Virus record (IMG/VR): IMGVR_UViG_3300044732_003033
Location: 1 to 32,483 of that record
Length of the DNA stretch: 32,483 bases
Reading direction: 5' to 3' (one strand)
Source: a virus
The translations under genes were made by a program, and so were the position numbers. Positions 1 to 7,354 of this stretch are shown piece after piece (position 1 is the first letter of the stretch; every line of letters starts with the position of its first letter). Below the pieces are notes generated by a model. The model worked only from the letters and a program-made list of their open reading frames with translations. It did not search any database and was not told where the DNA came from.

Positions 1-620
1 GAATTTCCATCCCGGCCTGCGTCTATACTCCGAACGCGCTGGCCGAGGCTGTCTACTCAAAACGGGTGAAAAATGTTCCCCGGCCTGGCGATATTGCCTT
101 TTATAACTTTCCAACCCTAACGGGCTTTGCAATGCCGCACGTTGGCATCGTAACGGACGTCTCGCACTGGAAATCAGAGAAGATCTTCATGGCGATCGAA
201 GCTCAAATCGATTCAGGCCTGCCAAAAGGGTCAAAAGATAAAACGGGTGTCTTCCAGCGTGTTCGTGGGAAGTGGGATGTGGTTTGTTTCTATCGTCCTG
301 ACTTTAAAGCCAGGCCTGCTAAAGGAGCCAAAAATATCCTGACGGGCCCAAAAACGATCAAGTTGCGTAATATTCGCCCCGGAAAAGCCCATGCTGAGGT
401 TAAAATTGTTCATCAGGCACTGTCGACTGTGTTCTCACTTCGGCAGATCCCAAGAGACGTCTTCGATCCCGAGATGCAGAGCGTCTTCTCTCGATGGCAG
501 AGACTGATTGGACTCGTCGGCGAAGATGCCTCTGGAGTGCCAAATTCACCCAGTTTAGGGCGTTTAGGCCGAGAAACAGGGCTTTTTCAGCTGGATGCGG
601 CTTCTTCCACCGAAAATTAA
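1..620 (+). CDS. Endolysin, 5' end outside window: CHAP/NlpC-like hydrolase plus cell-wall-binding domain
   Basis: The reading frame is open from base 3, so the gene begins before the window; the in-frame GTG at 66 is probably internal. The visible part starts with a Cys-Val-Tyr-Thr-Pro stretch, then RPGDIAFYNF and PHVGIVTD, the pattern around the catalytic His of CHAP/NlpC-type peptidoglycan hydrolases in actinophage lysins, followed by MAIEAQ and a Phe-Tyr-Arg-Pro end. From about base 375 a second domain (VKIVHQAL, then FDPEMQSVFSRWQ, GEDASGVPNSPSLGRLG) resembles the peptidoglycan-binding repeats at lysin C-termini. It would cut host cell wall at lysis. The upstream catalytic Cys may lie before the window. 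Confidence 0.8.
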   Translation, partial: ISIPACVYTPNALAEAVYSKRVKNVPRPGDIAFYNFPTLTGFAMPHVGIVTDVSHWKSEKIFMAIEAQIDSGLPKGSKDKTGVFQRVRGKWDVVCFYRPDFKARPAKGAKNILTGPKTIKLRNIRPGKAHAEVKIVHQALSTVFSLRQIPRDVFDPEMQSVFSRWQRLIGLVGEDASGVPNSPSLGRLGRETGLFQLDAASSTEN

Positions 621-785
621 AGGAAGAAAACCGGTGCCAGAACCTTGCAGGCCAAAATGTCAGAAAAATATTAAAAAATATTTTTTACCTTCGAGGTGTC
701 GATTCACAGGAAGTTAGCGATAAATTTGCCATCTGCGATGGCAAACGCAAACGAGCCCGTAACTCGGGAAGTTATATTGACTCCA

Positions 786-1253
786 ATGAAACTGTCATCC
801 GCAGAAGAGCGCAAGCTTGGCTACGTCATCGTAAGCTGTCATAATTGCGAAGGTGACACAGCTGTGCACGCGCATGCTCTCGGCGCTACGAATGAAGACT
901 TCCCTCTCGACTCATGGTGGGAAGAGATAACCATCCCGTCTGGAAAGTACATACCGGCTGACAATGGCTTTTGCCTAGATCTAACCGGTCACTATGGTGG
1001 ATTTACAGACAACATCAACGGAGATCTGTCGAACGTAGTTCTATGCCACGATTGCGCGCTGGCGGTCGCTCGAGTTCTTTCCGGAATATTCAAGAAGCAT
1101 GACGGGCATCACTCAATGACAAACTCGGAGTTCGAAGCTCGCAACGGCGGATCGTGCTGCGAGTTCGCCTGGAAATCTGACGTTAGCGGCAGTACGTATG
1201 TCGGTGACGGCAACGGCGGCTGGATTGACAGACGAGGTCTTCCGAGTTCATAA
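786..1253 (+). CDS. Cys-rich small protein of unknown function, likely leaderless
   Basis: The frame is open from a GTG at 696, but a promoter-like sequence (CTCGGGAAGT then TATATT at 773-778) ends 7 nt before the ATG at 786, so I choose 786 (155 aa, starting MKLSSAEERK) as a leaderless start. The protein has a CHNC motif near the N-terminus and CHDCALAV further on, spaced like a split zinc-binding site, plus a CC pair near the C-terminus. I do not recognise the family. The 165 bases between the lysin and 786 hold no convincing gene. Confidence 0.65.
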   Translation: MKLSSAEERKLGYVIVSCHNCEGDTAVHAHALGATNEDFPLDSWWEEITIPSGKYIPADNGFCLDLTGHYGGFTDNINGDLSNVVLCHDCALAVARVLSGIFKKHDGHHSMTNSEFEARNGGSCCEFAWKSDVSGSTYVGDGNGGWIDRRGLPSS

Positions 1254-1301
1254 CTCGGGAAGATACAGTTATAACCACACACATCCTACAAAGGAGACAT
1301 A

Positions 1302-1814
1302 ATGACAATATATAGAGTTCCAGCAACGGACCCTCGACGAGCGCGCGGAGTCAAGACTCGAAACATGATCCTCGAGATCGTTTCGAGTAGCGATCAGCCA
1401 CTCGTCTCAGCCGAGGTCCAAGCACTTCTCGCGCAACGCGGAATCATCCGTGACCGCTCGTACGTCTTGCAACTGCTGAACTTCATGGCCGAAGAGAAAT
1501 TAGTTTCTTCACGTCCTGAAACAGTAGACGAACGTGAGATCAGAACTTCTGACCGACGCGGCGTGCACTTAACATCCATTTACTTCTGGGCTCCGGCCGG
1601 TAAGGTACCGTACCGCACAAAGCCGATGGTGGCCAAGTCAGTTGACCGCAAGAAGCTAAAGAAAAAGACACAGACCAAAAAGCTCAGTGCTGCTCGAGCA
1701 GACGTCACTGGACTGATGACTCGCATCGAAAGCATGTCAAACGAACTCGCGCTGCTGCAACGTGTTGCAGAGCTCGAATCACAACTTGCGACTATTCGAA
1801 AAGCACTGAACTAA
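1302..1814 (+). CDS. Winged-helix-like DNA-binding protein with C-terminal coiled coil
   Basis: 170 aa. The start is set by AAAGGAGACATA just before ATG, downstream of a weak array promoter (TACAGT at 1264-1269) that abuts the upstream stop. Residues about 20-65 (NMILEIVSSSDQPLVSAEVQALLAQRG, then SYVLQLLNFMAEEKLV, written here with breaks) read as a winged helix-turn-helix with a recognition helix and a short wing. A basic Lys-rich linker near 115-130 leads to a heptad-like helix at about 140-170 that could dimerise it. A role as a phage transcription regulator is inferred; family not identified. Confidence 0.7.
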   Translation: MTIYRVPATDPRRARGVKTRNMILEIVSSSDQPLVSAEVQALLAQRGIIRDRSYVLQLLNFMAEEKLVSSRPETVDEREIRTSDRRGVHLTSIYFWAPAGKVPYRTKPMVAKSVDRKKLKKKTQTKKLSAARADVTGLMTRIESMSNELALLQRVAELESQLATIRKALN

Positions 1815-1818
1815 ATCA

Positions 1819-1851
1819 GGCTCGCGATAGCCGCGAATTTCAATGACGGGC
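1819..1851 (+). repeat. 34-bp repeat family, copy a
   Basis: 33 bases with the family ends: GGCTCGCGATA at the left and AATGACGGGC at the right, about 13 variable bases between. It lies between the HTH gene and the promoter of the next gene. Other copies are at 5968, 9005, 9042, 11428 and 13977. Confidence 0.55.
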
Positions 1852-1873
1852 AGTCGAGTGATACCATGTTCTT

Positions 1874-2179
1874 ATGGTTAACCTCGATCTGTTCGTTATT
1901 GAAGACGTCGAAGACGCGATCATTGCCGCGCACAGCGATATCTACGACTTTGTGATCGACGGGACTGAATGCCAACATTGTGGCATGATGCTCGGACCAC
2001 TTGGAGATGAATTCGTTTCGTGTGCGGTGGTTCGCGCTGGCGATGAAAGCTCATGGGCGATCTGCATTGATTGCGCGACACCCATGCTCTTTCCAAATGA
2101 ATTCGGAGTCCGAATCGAAATCATCTCTGATGACGACGATGACGGACTTTTTGACATGGACGACGACACAGGATGGTAG
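1874..2179 (+). CDS. Small acidic zinc-finger-like protein, leaderless
   Basis: 101 aa. A degenerate array -10 (TACCAT, 1862-1867) ends 6 nt before the ATG and there is no Shine-Dalgarno sequence, so the mRNA is predicted to be leaderless. Two Cys pairs, CQHC near residue 35 and CIDC near 66, could hold one zinc ion. The C-terminus is a run of Asp (SDDDDDG, DMDDDTGW). Family not recognised. Confidence 0.7.
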   Translation: MVNLDLFVIEDVEDAIIAAHSDIYDFVIDGTECQHCGMMLGPLGDEFVSCAVVRAGDESSWAICIDCATPMLFPNEFGVRIEIISDDDDDGLFDMDDDTGW

Positions 2180-2180
2180 A

Positions 2181-2354
2181 ATGACATCACAAACTAAACG
2201 ACGTTCCCAGGATGTTTCTTGGGAAGATATAATGGCTGAGTACCAATCAATAAAAAAGGACACAAGCCAAATGAAAACCTGGCACTTCTTCATACCAATG
2301 ATGATCAAAGGTATCGCGATACCAATCATAGTTATCGCAAGCCTCGTGCTCTAG
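2181..2354 (+). CDS. Small membrane peptide with two candidate starts
   Basis: The frame runs from ATG 2181 (57 aa) to 2354. An array promoter, TTGGGAAGA then TATAAT at 2228-2233, lies inside this frame and is followed by AAAAAAGGACACA and an in-frame ATG at 2271, exactly the spacing of the leadered genes. The 2271 product is 27 aa: a short MKTWHFF start and one hydrophobic helix. Both forms end in the same membrane segment; the longer one adds a polar 30-residue N-terminus. The 2271 start is better supported by the promoter and leader. Confidence 0.6.
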   Translation: MTSQTKRRSQDVSWEDIMAEYQSIKKDTSQMKTWHFFIPMMIKGIAIPIIVIASLVL

Positions 2355-2403
2355 CACAAACTAGGGAATGTATAGTTTCTAACAACCTACCGAAAAGGAC
2401 ACA

Positions 2404-2886
2404 ATGACAACCAACCCAACACCCACATCCACATGCGTCGGATACGCGATGTATTTGGAGCTCGAAAAGGGCCCATCAACTACTCAAGTTCTGATTATGC
2501 CTGAAGGCGTGTCGTCAGCACATCGAGATGCAAACCTCGCTGTCTATCGTCGACGTCTCACAGCTCTCACGCCACGCAAGACCTGGCGCCACGCGCAATC
2601 AGCACATCGCTACGCTGCACTCAAAACAGCCGATCCAGGGATTGCAAGCGCGCAAGCTGTTAGCAGTGTCACTGACTTCATCGCTACGTACCTCGTCTCA
2701 CTCAGTGATAATGGCTGGAAGGTTCGCAACCAAGTCATCACTGTCGAAGTGACAGCTGAAGACCTTGAAGACTCGCGCATGGCCAAGACACCATACAAGG
2801 TGCTCGGTCGCGTTTGGAAAGTCCGCAAGAAGATGGGCTTCCCGAAGGAATTCATCGTCGTACCCGAACCTTCACCTGCATTCTAA
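2404..2886 (+). CDS. Hypothetical protein, 160 aa
   Basis: Array promoter TATAGT at 2371-2376, leader with CGAAAAGGACACA, ATG at 2404. The protein has a Thr/Pro N-terminus, a basic helical middle (VYRRRLTALTPRKTWRHA) and a C-terminus with alternating charge (RVWKVRKKMGFPKEF). No membrane segment or metal site. I do not recognise it. It precedes the AAA+ ATPase gene by 47 bases, separated by a promoter. Confidence 0.75.
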   Translation: MTTNPTPTSTCVGYAMYLELEKGPSTTQVLIMPEGVSSAHRDANLAVYRRRLTALTPRKTWRHAQSAHRYAALKTADPGIASAQAVSSVTDFIATYLVSLSDNGWKVRNQVITVEVTAEDLEDSRMAKTPYKVLGRVWKVRKKMGFPKEFIVVPEPSPAF

Positions 2887-2933
2887 GGAATGTATAGTAG
2901 TACACATAACCTACCAAGAAAGACACCTACACA

Positions 2934-3941
2934 ATGACTATTTACACATCTTCAGCGACCATTGACAAGATGGCGCCGGGACTCTCAACAGCCGTTTCAT
3001 ACGTTGCCGCACAGGCATTCGACCCGAACGCGCTGACTACATTGTCTGCAATGACTCCGGACTCAGGCCGTATCTCCACTCGTGGAACATCTACGGCCGC
3101 AAAGAAGAAAGCAGCAATCGTGGAAGCAGACGCACTCGTTGGCGAGTCCAAGTTCGCACGCCCTAATGGCGAAGACTATTACTCACGCAAGTGGGGCGAC
3201 CATGATGACGTCATGGTTCTGCGCGCTGCTCGTGACATGAGCGGCTATGTGCTTCTTTACGGCGCACCCGGGTGCGGCAAGACTGCACTCGTCGAAGCGG
3301 CATTCAACGATCAGCCTGGCGGTGTTTACACTGTCCTCGGTTCAGGTGACACTGAAGTTTCCGACCTTGTTGGTGGATACGTTCAGACGCCAAGCGGCGG
3401 CTTCGTTTGGGAAGACGGCCCACTGCTCAAGGCAGCCGAATCTGGCGGCGTGCTTCTAATTGACGAAGTTGGTTTGATTGACCCTAAGGTTCTCTCAATC
3501 ATCTACGGTTTGATGGATGGTCGACGTGAGTACACAGTCACAGCCAACCCCGAGCGCGGGACTGTCAAGGCCAAGGACGGCTTCTACGTCGTCGCGGCGA
3601 CAAACCCTAATGCGCCTGGCGTGCGACTATCCGAAGCACTTCTTTCGCGCTTCACTGTGCAGGCAGAGATGACTACTGATTGGTCACTTGCGCGCAAGCT
3701 CGGTGCACCAACTCCGATTGTGACTGCCGCTCAAAACCTGAGCAAGAAGCAGCAATCAAACGAAGTATCATGGGCACCACAGATGCGCGAACTCTTAGCC
3801 TTCCGCGATCTGGCAAAGACCTTTGGCACCAAGTTTGCGATCGCGAATCTCCTGGCTGCCGCGCCTGAGCTCGACCGACCAATCGTTGCCGACGTCTTCA
3901 CCCGCGTGTTTGGCGAGGAATGCCGACCAGCGAAAATCTAA
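2934..3941 (+). CDS. MoxR/CobS-type AAA+ ATPase
   Basis: 335 aa. Promoter TATAGT at 2893-2898 starts 7 bases after the previous stop. Walker A GAPGCGKT is at residues 110-117, Walker B LLIDE at 174-178, sensor-1 Asn in ATNPN near 224, and an arginine-finger candidate in LLSRF near 239. The first ~80 residues are a phage-specific extension with a Lys-rich patch. MoxR-class ATPases remodel partners that carry a VWA domain, and such a protein is the next gene (4090). The pair resembles CobS/CobT of cobaltochelatase but with no cobalamin genes nearby, so the phage function is unknown. Confidence 0.9.
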   Translation: MTIYTSSATIDKMAPGLSTAVSYVAAQAFDPNALTTLSAMTPDSGRISTRGTSTAAKKKAAIVEADALVGESKFARPNGEDYYSRKWGDHDDVMVLRAARDMSGYVLLYGAPGCGKTALVEAAFNDQPGGVYTVLGSGDTEVSDLVGGYVQTPSGGFVWEDGPLLKAAESGGVLLIDEVGLIDPKVLSIIYGLMDGRREYTVTANPERGTVKAKDGFYVVAATNPNAPGVRLSEALLSRFTVQAEMTTDWSLARKLGAPTPIVTAAQNLSKKQQSNEVSWAPQMRELLAFRDLAKTFGTKFAIANLLAAAPELDRPIVADVFTRVFGEECRPAKI

Positions 3942-3950
3942 TGTTCTGAA

Positions 3951-3978
3951 GGTCCGGGCCTGTAGGTTGGCCCGGGCC
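3951..3978 (+). terminator. Hairpin terminator candidate after the AAA+ gene
   Basis: GGTCCGGGCC (3951-3960) pairs with GGCCCGGGCC (3969-3978) around an 8-base loop, with one G-U. A weak pyrimidine-rich tail follows instead of a clean T run. Confidence 0.6.
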
Positions 3979-3990
3979 TTCGACTCTTAC

Positions 3991-4057
3991 TTGGGAATGT
4001 ACAGTACACTCCACAAACCTACGACGAGCCCAGGCGATAAACTTGGGAACGTATAAT
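3991..4057 (+). promoter_or_regulatory. Tandem array promoters upstream of the VWA gene
   Basis: Two copies of the array promoter occur 52 bases apart: TTGGGAATG then TACAGT (4000-4005), and TTGGGAACG then TATAAT (4052-4057). Only the second has the standard leader and gene (4090). I see no gene between them, so the first may add a longer leader or be a remnant of a lost cassette. Confidence 0.65.
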
Positions 4058-4089
4058 AACTTCATACCCCATACGAAAGGACAAACACT

Positions 4090-5895
4090 ATGGGACATTT
4101 CAATCCAACCCGACAAACCCGAGCCGAGGTCACGCCCTCTGAATGGCTCAGCGTTGGAGCACAAATTGGTCAGCTGACCAACGTGTTCTCAGGACGCAGT
4201 GATGTCATCGCGTACGTAGGACCAGGTGCCGGCCAAGGCGGTGCACCTGCATCGTTCACCCCAGCAACTGCGGAAGTCGAAGTCAATGTTGACATAGCCT
4301 TTGGCAAGGGTGTGACGCCCGCTGACATTGGCGACTTGCGCGAACGTTCAAACCAATTCGAATGGCCAGTTGCAACAGGAGCAATCTTCCATGAAGCACT
4401 TCACGCGAAGTACTCCCGTTGGGACATGGAAGCTGCATACAAGGAGCTTTCACCTGCTGAGTTTCGCGCGCTTATTCTTCTCGAGGAAGGACGCATCGAA
4501 TCTAATGGCGTGACAATCGCACCTGAGAATGCAGGGTTCCTCCGTGCGTGTGCTCTACGCATCGTGCTCGCTGACTTCGCTGAGGACGTCGCTGGCGAGT
4601 CTGACACTGTCGCGGCAGCCACACTTGCAGCGCTTTCGCTTGCTCGTGTAGACGCTGGCTCACTTGAGTTCGAAGACGTCGAAGCAATTGAACGTGCAGT
4701 GCTCGGCAAGATTAGCAAAGACAAGCTCGACGCGCTTCGCTCAATTTGGCTACAAGCACAAGAGTATGCAAACCATTACGATGCACGAGGCATGTATGAC
4801 CTCGCTCGTGAGTGGGTGCGCCTCGTTGATGAGCAAGCCGAAGAGAATGGTGACCAACCTTCAAAGGGCGAGCCACAAGGCTCAGGCGGAATGATGACTG
4901 CCGATGAACTCGGCGAGTTTCTTGGCGAGCTTACTGAAGCGATTGAGAGCGGAGCTGACAGTGCAACCATTGGTTCGCACGAGCAACTCGGTGACCAACA
5001 GACAATGGAAGACTGGAAGAACGAAGTTACCGAACGTGGCAAAGCAAGCCAAGAAGAAAAGGAACACAAGGCCACAGCAGACGAAGTCTTTGGCAAAGGC
5101 ACAGGCCCAATGCCTGGCAGCCCAACGCGTTCACGCTTAGTCGAAGAGCGCCAGCCCACAGGACCTGAGCGTGCAGCGGCGGTCAAGGTGGCAGCCATGC
5201 TTGAGAAGGCGAAGTATCGCGAACGTGACGAGGTGGACGTCCACTCGATCGTTCCTCCCGGTCGCTTGCGCACTCGCGCAATGGTTCAAGGTGCAGCGCT
5301 CAAGTCGAAAGGCATCATGACTCAGACAGAGCCGTGGCGCCGCACAGTGCGCAAGCACACGGACGACCCAACTTTGAACGTCGGTGTCCTTGTAGACATC
5401 AGCGGCTCAATGAGCGACGCGATGGTGCCGATGGCGGTTACCGCGTGGGTGCTCTCAGAAGCGGTGAGACGCGTTCAAGGACGTGCGGCGATGGTGTACT
5501 ACGGGGAAAGCGTATTCCCTACGCTAAAGCCCGGACAACACCTCGACAAGGTGAATGTCTACAGCGCGCCAGACGGAACGGAAAAGTTCAACACAGCATT
5601 CAAGGCGGTCAACGGTTCGCTCAACTTGCTCAATGGCTCCGGAGCGCGGCTGCTTGTTGTGGTCAGTGACGGGTGCTACACTATGCAAGAGAAGCAAGCA
5701 GCCAGGACGTGGCTCGAACGTTGCAAGCAGTCAGGCACAGGCGTGCTGTGGCTCGCGAACGATGACGGGCGAGAGGCAAGGCGAATCACTGATGGCACGG
5801 GCGCGAAGTTGCTCGTGAACATGGTGAACCCTGTGACCGTCGCGTCAGAGATCGGCTTGACAGCGGCACGCGCCTTGACGGGTGCGTCCGCCTAA
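4090..5895 (+). CDS. CobT-like protein: HEXXH metallopeptidase-like region plus VWA domain
   Basis: 601 aa. Leader ACGAAAGGACAAACACT before ATG. Residues 101-105 are HEALH, followed about 30 residues later by LLEEGRIES, giving a HEXXH...E pattern as in the N-terminal part of CobT-like/VWA-linked peptidases. A long acidic, Gln/Gly-rich linker spans about 245-345. The C-terminal VWA domain has a MIDAS motif DISGS at 436-440 and VVSDG later. It is the probable partner of the adjacent MoxR-type ATPase. Whether the peptidase site is active, and its target, cannot be told here. Confidence 0.88.
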   Translation: MGHFNPTRQTRAEVTPSEWLSVGAQIGQLTNVFSGRSDVIAYVGPGAGQGGAPASFTPATAEVEVNVDIAFGKGVTPADIGDLRERSNQFEWPVATGAIFHEALHAKYSRWDMEAAYKELSPAEFRALILLEEGRIESNGVTIAPENAGFLRACALRIVLADFAEDVAGESDTVAAATLAALSLARVDAGSLEFEDVEAIERAVLGKISKDKLDALRSIWLQAQEYANHYDARGMYDLAREWVRLVDEQAEENGDQPSKGEPQGSGGMMTADELGEFLGELTEAIESGADSATIGSHEQLGDQQTMEDWKNEVTERGKASQEEKEHKATADEVFGKGTGPMPGSPTRSRLVEERQPTGPERAAAVKVAAMLEKAKYRERDEVDVHSIVPPGRLRTRAMVQGAALKSKGIMTQTEPWRRTVRKHTDDPTLNVGVLVDISGSMSDAMVPMAVTAWVLSEAVRRVQGRAAMVYYGESVFPTLKPGQHLDKVNVYSAPDGTEKFNTAFKAVNGSLNLLNGSGARLLVVVSDGCYTMQEKQAARTWLERCKQSGTGVLWLANDDGREARRITDGTGAKLLVNMVNPVTVASEIGLTAARALTGASA

Positions 5896-5909
5896 AGCAA
5901 CCAATCGAG

Positions 5910-5964
5910 GTGTCCGGGGTTAGCGTATTCTTGTCCTTTCCGCGCCCCGGACACTTCCATTTTT
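5910..5964 (+). terminator. Strong terminator whose loop is complementary to phage leaders
   Basis: GTGTCCGGGG (5910-5919) pairs perfectly with CCCCGGACAC (5945-5954), followed by TTCCATTTTT. The loop is 25 nt, unusually long, and contains TTGTCCTTTC (5931-5940), the exact reverse complement of GAAAGGACAA present in several gene leaders, including that of the gene it terminates (4090). Confidence 0.85.
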
Positions 5965-5967
5965 GCA

Positions 5968-6001
5968 GGCCTGCGATAACGTCAAAAAACTATTGACGGG
6001 C
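5968..6001 (+). repeat. 34-bp repeat family, copy b
   Basis: GGCCTGCGATA ... TATTGACGGGC with 13 bases between the conserved parts. It lies between the strong terminator and the first promoter of the small-gene block. A second GGCCTGCG follows immediately at its right end. Confidence 0.65.
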
Positions 6002-6036
6002 AGGCCTGCGTAACCTGGGAAAATATAATGACGGGC

Positions 6037-6195
6037 ATGAGCGAATATCAAACAATTGAAGATGAGACGTGTGTGCTCTGCAGCGAGAAAGTCTCGTACT
6101 GCGGATGTCTACGCTGTCAGGAATGCGAGCAGCTGTTCGAAGAATCAGATGACCCAGAGGTAGACTGTCCGCATTGCGGCGGCGAGCCGTACTAA
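6037..6195 (+). CDS. Zinc-ribbon micro-protein, leaderless
   Basis: 52 aa. TATAAT at 6024-6029 is 7 nt before ATG and no Shine-Dalgarno is present. Cys motifs CVLC, CGC, CQEC and CPHC give about four metal-binding pairs, so it may fold around two zinc ions. Acidic overall. Its stop codon TAA runs straight into the next promoter. Confidence 0.75.
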   Translation: MSEYQTIEDETCVLCSEKVSYCGCLRCQECEQLFEESDDPEVDCPHCGGEPY

Positions 6196-6213
6196 GGAAA
6201 GTATATTGGCGCC

Positions 6214-6366
6214 ATGGCAAGAATGAAAGAACTCAGCATCATCATTGATGACCTCAAGGAATTCTTCCCGGGGTCTGAAGTCGAGGTAGACTTCAACTCA
6301 GGAAAGTATAGTGACGTCATCATCACAATCCAAGTCAAGCACCGGGAGCCCCGGCACCTCGACTAA
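6214..6366 (+). CDS. Hypothetical 50-aa protein, leaderless
   Basis: TATATT at 6202-6207 lies 6 nt before ATG. The product starts MARMKELSII and has a helix followed by two strands. Within its second half the codons spell another array promoter (GGAAAG then TATAGT at 6307-6312), with no gene at the expected distance, so the tail of the gene may be built on a captured promoter copy. Confidence 0.65.
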   Translation: MARMKELSIIIDDLKEFFPGSEVEVDFNSGKYSDVIITIQVKHREPRHLD

Positions 6367-6430
6367 GGAAAGTATAATGGTGGCGTGACGTCATTTACCG
6401 AATGAGTTGAAAAACTCTGGAAGTTATAAT
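6367..6430 (+). promoter_or_regulatory. Two close array promoters, the first without an obvious gene
   Basis: TATAAT at 6373-6378 is followed 6 nt later by a GTG (6385) that opens only a six-codon frame ending at 6405. TATAAT at 6425-6430 then drives the structured RNA described next. Confidence 0.6.
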
Positions 6431-6436
6431 GACATC

Positions 6437-6680
6437 ATCGCTTCTCAGTCCGCTGAGAATAACATAGCAACTACCCAGTTGCGCACGCAAAGATAAGGCT
6501 CTCAAGAAGATAAGGCTCTCTGCTGCGACATCCTCTTCGACGTAACTAGTTCGTCGTACGTTCCCTCCAGCATGATCCGTCCTCTGCTCACGATCCGCCC
6601 TCGCCTGCGTCGAAAACACGTCGACGGACAATGGGTGGTGGTGGTAGCTCCACTGGCTGTGTTATTCTCAGCGAACTGAG
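6437..6680 (+). ncRNA. Structured RNA candidate, copy A of a two-member family
   Basis: Promoter TATAAT at 6425-6430 predicts a start near 6437. No plausible protein is present. Arms 6452-6468 and 6656-6672 form a 17-bp helix with a single G-U, extended outward by CTCAGT (6444-6449) with ACTGAG (6675-6680). Inside are two copies of GATAAGGCTCT (6492, 6509), two of ATCCGYCCTC (6575, 6593), a hairpin CGTCG/CGACG (6608/6622) and a GGTGGTGG stretch. Copy B at 12204-12429 keeps these motifs and the helix while changing nearly all helix bases. Function and family unknown. Confidence 0.85.
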
Positions 6681-6722
6681 GAATGTAAAATGATTCCACA
6701 CCTACCGAAAGGACACAACACA

Positions 6723-7046
6723 ATGACCACCGTAACGACCACAACAACGACCACTCGCACAGAGGGCGTCGCCGATCTCGACCCATCAGTCGAGGCACTC
6801 ATCGTTCAGTTCAACGAAGCCAAGGCTGCCATCAAAGCACTCGAGGCCAAGAAGTCTGAGGCTGAGGCCGCTATTCGTGACGCGCTCGCAGGCAACGACG
6901 TGGGCCGCATCAATGGAGTCGAGCGCATCCGCGTTCAGCATCGCAACATGAGCAAGGTCGACCGCGAGCTTCTCAAGACAGCGTTCCCTGAAGCACACGA
7001 GGCAACACTCATCCAGTCGAGCTACACGGTTCTCCAAGCCAAGTAG
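6723..7046 (+). CDS. Phage coiled-coil protein, 107 aa
   Basis: Promoter TAAAAT (6686-6691), leader CGAAAGGACACAACACA, ATG 6723; an upstream in-frame ATG at 6690 overlaps the -10 and would not be transcribed. After a Thr tract, residues about 25-60 are a strongly helical KAAIKALEAKKSEAEAAI segment. The second half (GVERIRVQ, DRELLKTAFPEAHEA) resembles small phage proteins that sit near recombination nucleases, but that similarity is only by eye. Confidence 0.75.
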   Translation: MTTVTTTTTTTRTEGVADLDPSVEALIVQFNEAKAAIKALEAKKSEAEAAIRDALAGNDVGRINGVERIRVQHRNMSKVDRELLKTAFPEAHEATLIQSSYTVLQAK

Positions 7047-7060
7047 CCACTTTCGCGGGC

Positions 7061-7091
7061 GCCGGAGATGGTCCCCCCGGTTCACTCCGGC
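7061..7091 (+). terminator. Hairpin terminator candidate
   Basis: GCCGGAG (7061-7067) pairs with CTCCGGC (7085-7091) 15 bases after the stop at 7046. No T run follows, so termination efficiency is uncertain. Confidence 0.5.
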
Positions 7092-7152
7092 ACTCGCACC
7101 AAGTCAACATGGGACTGTATAATAGTCTCATACCTACCGAAAAGGACAAACA

Positions 7153-7332
7153 ATGAAGATTATCGTTCACCCTGGCACAGGCACAATCATTCGTGCAGAC
7201 GAGTGTGTAATCGTCGACCCCGAAAAGCTCAACGCTGAAGACAACGCAGCTCTTTGGTCAGCACTCGAAGAAGGGCTCGACCAAGAAGTAGTTGAGATTG
7301 CAGAGCGAGTCGGCGACGTACTGATCGACTAA
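7153..7332 (+). CDS. Hypothetical 59-aa protein, HPGTGTII family-like
   Basis: Promoter TATAAT 7118-7123, leader with GAAAAGGACAAACA, ATG 7153. Starts MKIIVHPGTGTIIRADECVIVD, cut here at two points: MKIIVHPGTG and TIIRADECVIVD. I recall similar N-termini in small actinophage proteins of unknown function. The second half is acidic and helical. Stop TAA is followed after three bases by the next promoter. Confidence 0.75.
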   Translation: MKIIVHPGTGTIIRADECVIVDPEKLNAEDNAALWSALEEGLDQEVVEIAERVGDVLID

Positions 7333-7354
7333 CTCGGGACTGTATAATAGTATT

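Noticed and set aside
494-844. 116-codon frame after the lysin
   Set aside because: Overlaps the lysin C-terminal domain and the start of the 786 gene in another frame, with no promoter or leader.
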